This document shows, in pieces, positions 4,769 through 7,947 of a stretch of DNA of 7,947 nucleotides. Position numbers and translations under genes: made by a program. Position 1 is the stretch's first letter. The number at the start of each line of letters is the position of its first letter. The notes under the pieces were generated by a model. That model worked only from the letters and a program-made list of their open reading frames with translations. It ran no database searches and was not told where the DNA came from. This DNA is from an uncultured Lachnospiraceae bacterium (lineage in GTDB: Bacteria > Bacillota > Clostridia > Lachnospirales > Lachnospiraceae). Location of the stretch: NCBI GenBank assembly GCA_934376945.1, contig CAKRPI010000096.1:1-7947 (forward strand), in the 5' to 3' direction.

Positions 4769-7000
4769 TTATTTTACAATGACGGTAAGTATTACCTTTT
4801 TCCCTCCTGATACCACAGTGATCTTCGCAGTTCCCTTCCTGCTGTACGTCCTTAAGTATCCGCCTCCCCTTGTCACGCTGACAATCTTGCCGTTTGAGCT
4901 TGTAAAGGACAGGGCATCGGTCACATCAGCCGGCTGGCGGCTTGCGATCAGCCGCGCAGAGCTGTTTCGACGCATAATGATCTTTCCCGACTGAAGCTTC
5001 GCCCCGGTACACCGGACCGTCAGCTTTGTGGTCGGTGCGAGCACCGTTATCGGAATCTGCTTTTTCATTCCGCTTCTCATGGTACACGTAATCACCGCGC
5101 TTCCTGTCTTCCGTGCCTTTATTGTACCGCTTCCATCGCGGTTTTTGACGACAGATGCCACAGACGGATTGCTGCTTTTCCAGGATATGACGTAATCACC
5201 CGACGTTTTCTTTTTTACCAGGATCTTCAGCGCACTTCCTCTTCTCAGTGTTGCTTTCGTATGGCTCAGAACGAGGGTCGGCTTCAGCTTTGGAATCGAG
5301 GTCCGCTGCACAGCCTTACAGATCGTGCATGTTCTCTGTCTGACTCCTGTTGCAAGTGCAGTGGCTGCCTTTGTTGTCTTCCATGGTCCATACGTGTGAC
5401 TGCATCCGATTGAAAAGGTCGCCTTACACGTACCGTAATACAGTCCTTTTCCGGTAATTATAACGGTTGCTTTTCCTCGCTGCGTATTGTTTCGGTAGGA
5501 AACCGTGTAATCCACATTTCTTCGCAGCGGAGTCGTCGACCATTCGCTTACATAGACCTGCGGTGCCGGTGTCAGCGGTTTTCCGGTATACTTCTGATCC
5601 GCCACCTTTACAATATAATCCTCCAGACAGTTCAGCGTTTTATTGCCTTTGTAGTTGTTGCTCAGCTGTACGGTAAAGCCTGTGACCTTTGTACCGCTTG
5701 GGCTGTAGGAGCTGAAATAATAATCTTTGTCGCCATAGCCAAAAGTAAGTAGCTTCCCCTTATAGCTGACCTCGATCTGCGCAGCCAGCCCCTCAGATAC
5801 ACTGTCATAACCGGCTGTATCCCAGCCTTTTACCTTTACATCAAACAACCCCTTCGTATCCAGCGGCAAAATATGGAAGGTCCGGCTTATACTGCCGCCA
5901 TAATTTCCGGTTCCGATCACACACACACGAGGTATGATTCTGTAACCATACCGGTCATACGCATCTGCATTTGTATTGTTATAATACTCCAGTTTATAGT
6001 CCATGCCCTCTTTGAGGGTCTTTCCGCTTAGGCGGACCGTCACCTTCGGAGTCAGGGGTCTGCCGGTATACGTCAGATCAGGAATCGCATCAATGGTCGC
6101 TTTTTCCAGTGACTGCGTACAGTGATACGTAACGGCCGCCGGTGGTACTGTGCCGGATAAGACTGTCTTCGGCATTGCCGTGATCTTTGCCGTTCCAACA
6201 CCCACACCGGTTACCGTTCCGGTACTGTCCACACGTACAACGGAAGGATTGCTGCTCTTCCAGATAAAGGAAGACGGCAGAAATGACGCATAATATCCAA
6301 TGCTGCCCCAGCCTCTGTTTTTCCGGTCTACTCTGAGCTGATCCGTCTCGCCGATCTTAATTTCCTGCGTATCGGAAGCGCCGTATCCATTTCTGTTCAG
6401 ATTGAAGCACAGTGCATCTGCCGCATAGCCAAAGTCTCCGATCTGAACGGAAACCGGATTCTGATTGCCGGTCGTCCCGGCCGGTACCGCCGCCTGGCTG
6501 GAAAACTCTTCTGCCCAGTAGTACAGATTGCCCTGCCGGAAACAGCCGACTCCCGTGCTTACCCAGGATTGATTCGTCATATTCGCATAATGCCCAAATG
6601 AACTTTTCCATCCCTCAAACGCTTCCTTTGCGGTGCTGTAACCGCCGGCAATATTTTCCCCCCGCGTCTTTTTGCTCACCGTGAGGTAGCTTCTTAAGTC
6701 CGGTCTGCGATGATTTGCGTCAAAATACACACTCGTTTCCTCTGCCCTTTGCATCGCAGCCTCAAGCAGCTCCCGATCCATCACAAGCTTATTCAGCCCA
6801 ACGGATTCCCGCTGCTCATTGACGTATTCCAGCACCTCATATGCCATTGCATAATCTCTCTTTCCGTCCACCGTAAGGCTGTAAACGCCCGTGGCTTCCG
6901 ATGCATGCGTAGCACCCCCGCTCCATGCAAAAAAGAAAATGAACACGCCAAAAAGCACCATGAAAATATGATGTTCCAAATTTTTCACACTGATTTTCAT
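4769..7000 (-). CDS. Secreted CAP/SCP-domain protein with Ig-like (Big2) repeats
   Basis: A 743-residue exported surface or secreted protein of unknown substrate. Residues 1-33 are a signal peptide (long hydrophobic core, THA cleavage). A CAP/SCP (PR-1-like) domain covers about 52-167 with conserved His97 (NHRRPD), Glu115 (GENIAGG), His137 (GHYANM) and Glu164/165 (YWAEEF), the residues that form the CAP cavity. A Big2-like Ig fold follows (about 213-295, WKSSNPSVVRVDSTG). Two related repeats begin YTGRPLTP (311) and YTGKPLTP (471); each ends with an IITGKGLYYGT-like strand, typical of Clostridia surface proteins. Residues 533-570 have a CSHTYGPW...CTIC pattern (Cys533, His535, Cys558, Cys561), a likely metal-binding insert. 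Two further Big2-like domains end the protein (about 575-655, 658-743). No LPXTG or SLH anchor. ATG 6998-7000 follows GGAGGAG; the upstream GTG at 7030 lacks a ribosome binding site. Confidence 0.9.
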   Translation of the reverse strand: MKISVKNLEHHIFMVLFGVFIFFFAWSGGATHASEATGVYSLTVDGKRDYAMAYEVLEYVNEQRESVGLNKLVMDRELLEAAMQRAEETSVYFDANHRRPDLRSYLTVSKKTRGENIAGGYSTAKEAFEGWKSSFGHYANMTNQSWVSTGVGCFRQGNLYYWAEEFSSQAAVPAGTTGNQNPVSVQIGDFGYAADALCFNLNRNGYGASDTQEIKIGETDQLRVDRKNRGWGSIGYYASFLPSSFIWKSSNPSVVRVDSTGTVTGVGVGTAKITAMPKTVLSGTVPPAAVTYHCTQSLEKATIDAIPDLTYTGRPLTPKVTVRLSGKTLKEGMDYKLEYYNNTNADAYDRYGYRIIPRVCVIGTGNYGGSISRTFHILPLDTKGLFDVKVKGWDTAGYDSVSEGLAAQIEVSYKGKLLTFGYGDKDYYFSSYSPSGTKVTGFTVQLSNNYKGNKTLNCLEDYIVKVADQKYTGKPLTPAPQVYVSEWSTTPLRRNVDYTVSYRNNTQRGKATVIITGKGLYYGTCKATFSIGCSHTYGPWKTTKAATALATGVRQRTCTICKAVQRTSIPKLKPTLVLSHTKATLRRGSALKILVKKKTSGDYVISWKSSNPSVASVVKNRDGSGTIKARKTGSAVITCTMRSGMKKQIPITVLAPTTKLTVRCTGAKLQSGKIIMRRNSSARLIASRQPADVTDALSFTSSNGKIVSVTRGGGYLRTYSRKGTAKITVVSGGKKVILTVIVK

Positions 7001-7033
7001 TTTCTCTTCTCTCCTCCATGTATTCCGCACATT

Positions 7034-7057
7034 GATTCTATATTTGATTCTATATTT
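7034..7057. repeat. 12-bp direct repeat upstream of the CAP gene
   Basis: GATTCTATATTT is present twice in tandem (7034-7045, 7046-7057). On the minus strand each copy gives a TATAGAAT box, loosely like a -10 element, but neither has a convincing -35 at 16-18 nt, so no promoter is called here. The CAP gene's own promoter is therefore unresolved. Confidence 0.55.
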
Positions 7058-7063
7058 TCATTC

Positions 7064-7228
7064 TCTGCCCGCAAAATGCAGCCTTTTCAACACGCGCATC
7101 AAGTCTGCCTGCGAAATACAGCCTTTTCAGTGCGCGCATTCAGGCGATCATTTTGCCCTGATTCTGCTGTATTTTGCATGACCAGGCCACACTTTTACAG
7201 CGCGCGCATCCAGACGATCATTTCGCCC
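7064..7228 (-). repeat. Degenerate duplicated copies of the GH127 gene 3' end
   Basis: The last coding bases of the GH127 gene (7192-7228) are repeated at 7123-7158 with about 32 of 37 positions alike and a one-base deletion; a third, shorter copy lies at 7083-7099. Copies two and three also share the next block: 7104-7130 and 7064-7090 match at 23 of 27 positions, with a 40-nt period. The duplicated copies no longer encode the gene end (TGG has become TGA in copy two). In addition, GCTGTATTTTGC (7166-7177) is an 11/12 inverted match to 7111-7122, so the spacer RNA can form a long hairpin. This accounts for most of the 7001-7194 spacer. Confidence 0.8.
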
Positions 7229-7947
7229 TCGCCGCGGTTATTCCAGTACGGATACGGAACGGCGGTAAATTCCACATCCTCCAGCTCCGGCTTGCGCAGA
7301 CCGTAAAGGCCGCCCTTCCAGGAAGACTCCACGCCGCGTTTCCCTTTTCCTTTGATGACCACACAGCCGCCAAACAGCTCTGAGCGCTCCTCTCTAAGCG
7401 GTGCATCGGTATCCGGGAAAATCCACGGAAGATTGGAACCGTTGTCACACTCTTCCAGACAGTATACGAGCGGGCCGCGCATAATCGCTGCCTTTCCGGC
7501 ATCCGCGCGTACCTGCGGATTCGCATATACATAATGGGCCGGTGTCTCAAACGATACCTCAATACGGCAGTCTTTTTTCACTGGAATTCTCCAGTAGCCA
7601 TTCTCCAGCCGTTCTCCAACCTGCTCCCCACTCATCGTTACACAGTAATTCTCCGCATAATCCGGGATACGCACCAGCAAATCCATTCCTTCCTCCGGCA
7701 CTCCCGAAAGTGCAAAACGTACGGTTGGCTCCCACGGAAATCTTGTTTCCATGCAAACCTGCGCCGTATGCGTGCCGTCAAAGGAAATTTCCGTCGTATT
7801 TGACACGAACAGATTTACATACAGCTCACGTTTTTTATCATCCACCGAGTAAATGTACTGGCCAAGCGATGCCAGCGTCCGCGCGATATTCGGCGGGCAG
7901 CACGCAACACCAAACCATTTCTGGCGGATCGGTTTGACATGCTTTTT
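7195..7947 (-). CDS. GH127/DUF1680 beta-L-arabinofuranosidase-like glycosidase, C-terminal part
   Basis: The visible 250 residues are the C-terminal part of an enzyme that is open to the window edge; it likely removes terminal beta-L-arabinofuranose (or a related sugar) from plant glycans, acting in the cytoplasm as in other GH127 members. The first visible stretch contains WFGVACCPPNIARTLASLGQ. In the characterised HypBA1 enzyme the matching Cys-Cys pair is the nucleophile (Cys417) and a Zn ligand (Cys418); both cysteines are kept here. The following beta-sandwich shows LYVNLFVSNTTEI, FPWEPTVRF, LLVRIPDYAENYCVTMSGE, GPLVYCLEECDN and the end motif PYPYWNNRGEGEMIVWM, all family landmarks. The other Zn ligands and acid/base Glu lie upstream of the window. 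Stop TAA at 7195-7197. No clear terminator follows; the next 130 nt are repeat copies of its own end. Confidence 0.92.
   Translation of the reverse strand, partial: KKHVKPIRQKWFGVACCPPNIARTLASLGQYIYSVDDKKRELYVNLFVSNTTEISFDGTHTAQVCMETRFPWEPTVRFALSGVPEEGMDLLVRIPDYAENYCVTMSGEQVGERLENGYWRIPVKKDCRIEVSFETPAHYVYANPQVRADAGKAAIMRGPLVYCLEECDNGSNLPWIFPDTDAPLREERSELFGGCVVIKGKGKRGVESSWKGGLYGLRKPELEDVEFTAVPYPYWNNRGEGEMIVWMRAL

Noticed and set aside
7034..7060. Promoter for the CAP gene at the TATAGAAT boxes
   Set aside because: No acceptable -35 hexamer at 16-18 nt upstream of either box; recorded only as a direct repeat.

Overview
The window looks like chromosomal DNA of a gut Clostridia species, most likely Lachnospiraceae. 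The grounds are purine-rich GAGGAG-type ribosome binding sites, sigma-A promoters with TGn extended -10 elements, Thr-Glu-Ala low-complexity linkers on a secreted protein, a CAP/Big2 surface protein, and a GH127 glycosidase. All six genes lie on the minus strand, so the transcription order runs from high to low coordinates. The genus is an inference from style, not from a marker gene.

In transcription order the window holds: the 3' part of a GH127/DUF1680 beta-L-arabinofuranosidase-like enzyme (7195-7947, cut by the window edge); a 7001-7194 spacer filled with degenerate copies of that gene's own 3' end; a secreted CAP-domain protein with Ig-like repeats (4769-7000); a signal-peptide-bearing trigger-factor-like foldase with Thr/Glu/Ala-rich tails (3213-4562), followed by a 14-nt tandem repeat and a hairpin terminator; a cytoplasmic patatin-like lipid hydrolase (2039-2929); a structured segment resembling the right end/omegaRNA of an IS200/IS605-type element, placed between the patatin stop codon and a strong intrinsic terminator (1874-1918); a MATE efflux transporter (380-1753); and the 5' part of bioY, the biotin-binding S component of an ECF importer (1-244, cut by the window edge).

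The genes do not look like one pathway. Most have their own promoter (bioY, MATE, patatin, foldase) and two terminators separate units, so this is a run of co-oriented single-gene units. The best-supported regulatory circuit is at bioY: a consensus promoter whose -35 box lies inside a BirA-type dyad (330-362), implying repression of biotin uptake when biotin is plentiful. The foldase and the CAP protein are both exported and adjacent, and may work together outside the membrane, but that is only suggestive.

There is no CRISPR array, tRNA, rRNA or obvious complete mobile element. The most unusual items are the orphan omegaRNA-like structure, the exported trigger-factor paralogue, and the two places where a gene's 3' end has been tandemly copied (14-nt units after the foldase; 40- and 70-nt spaced copies after GH127).
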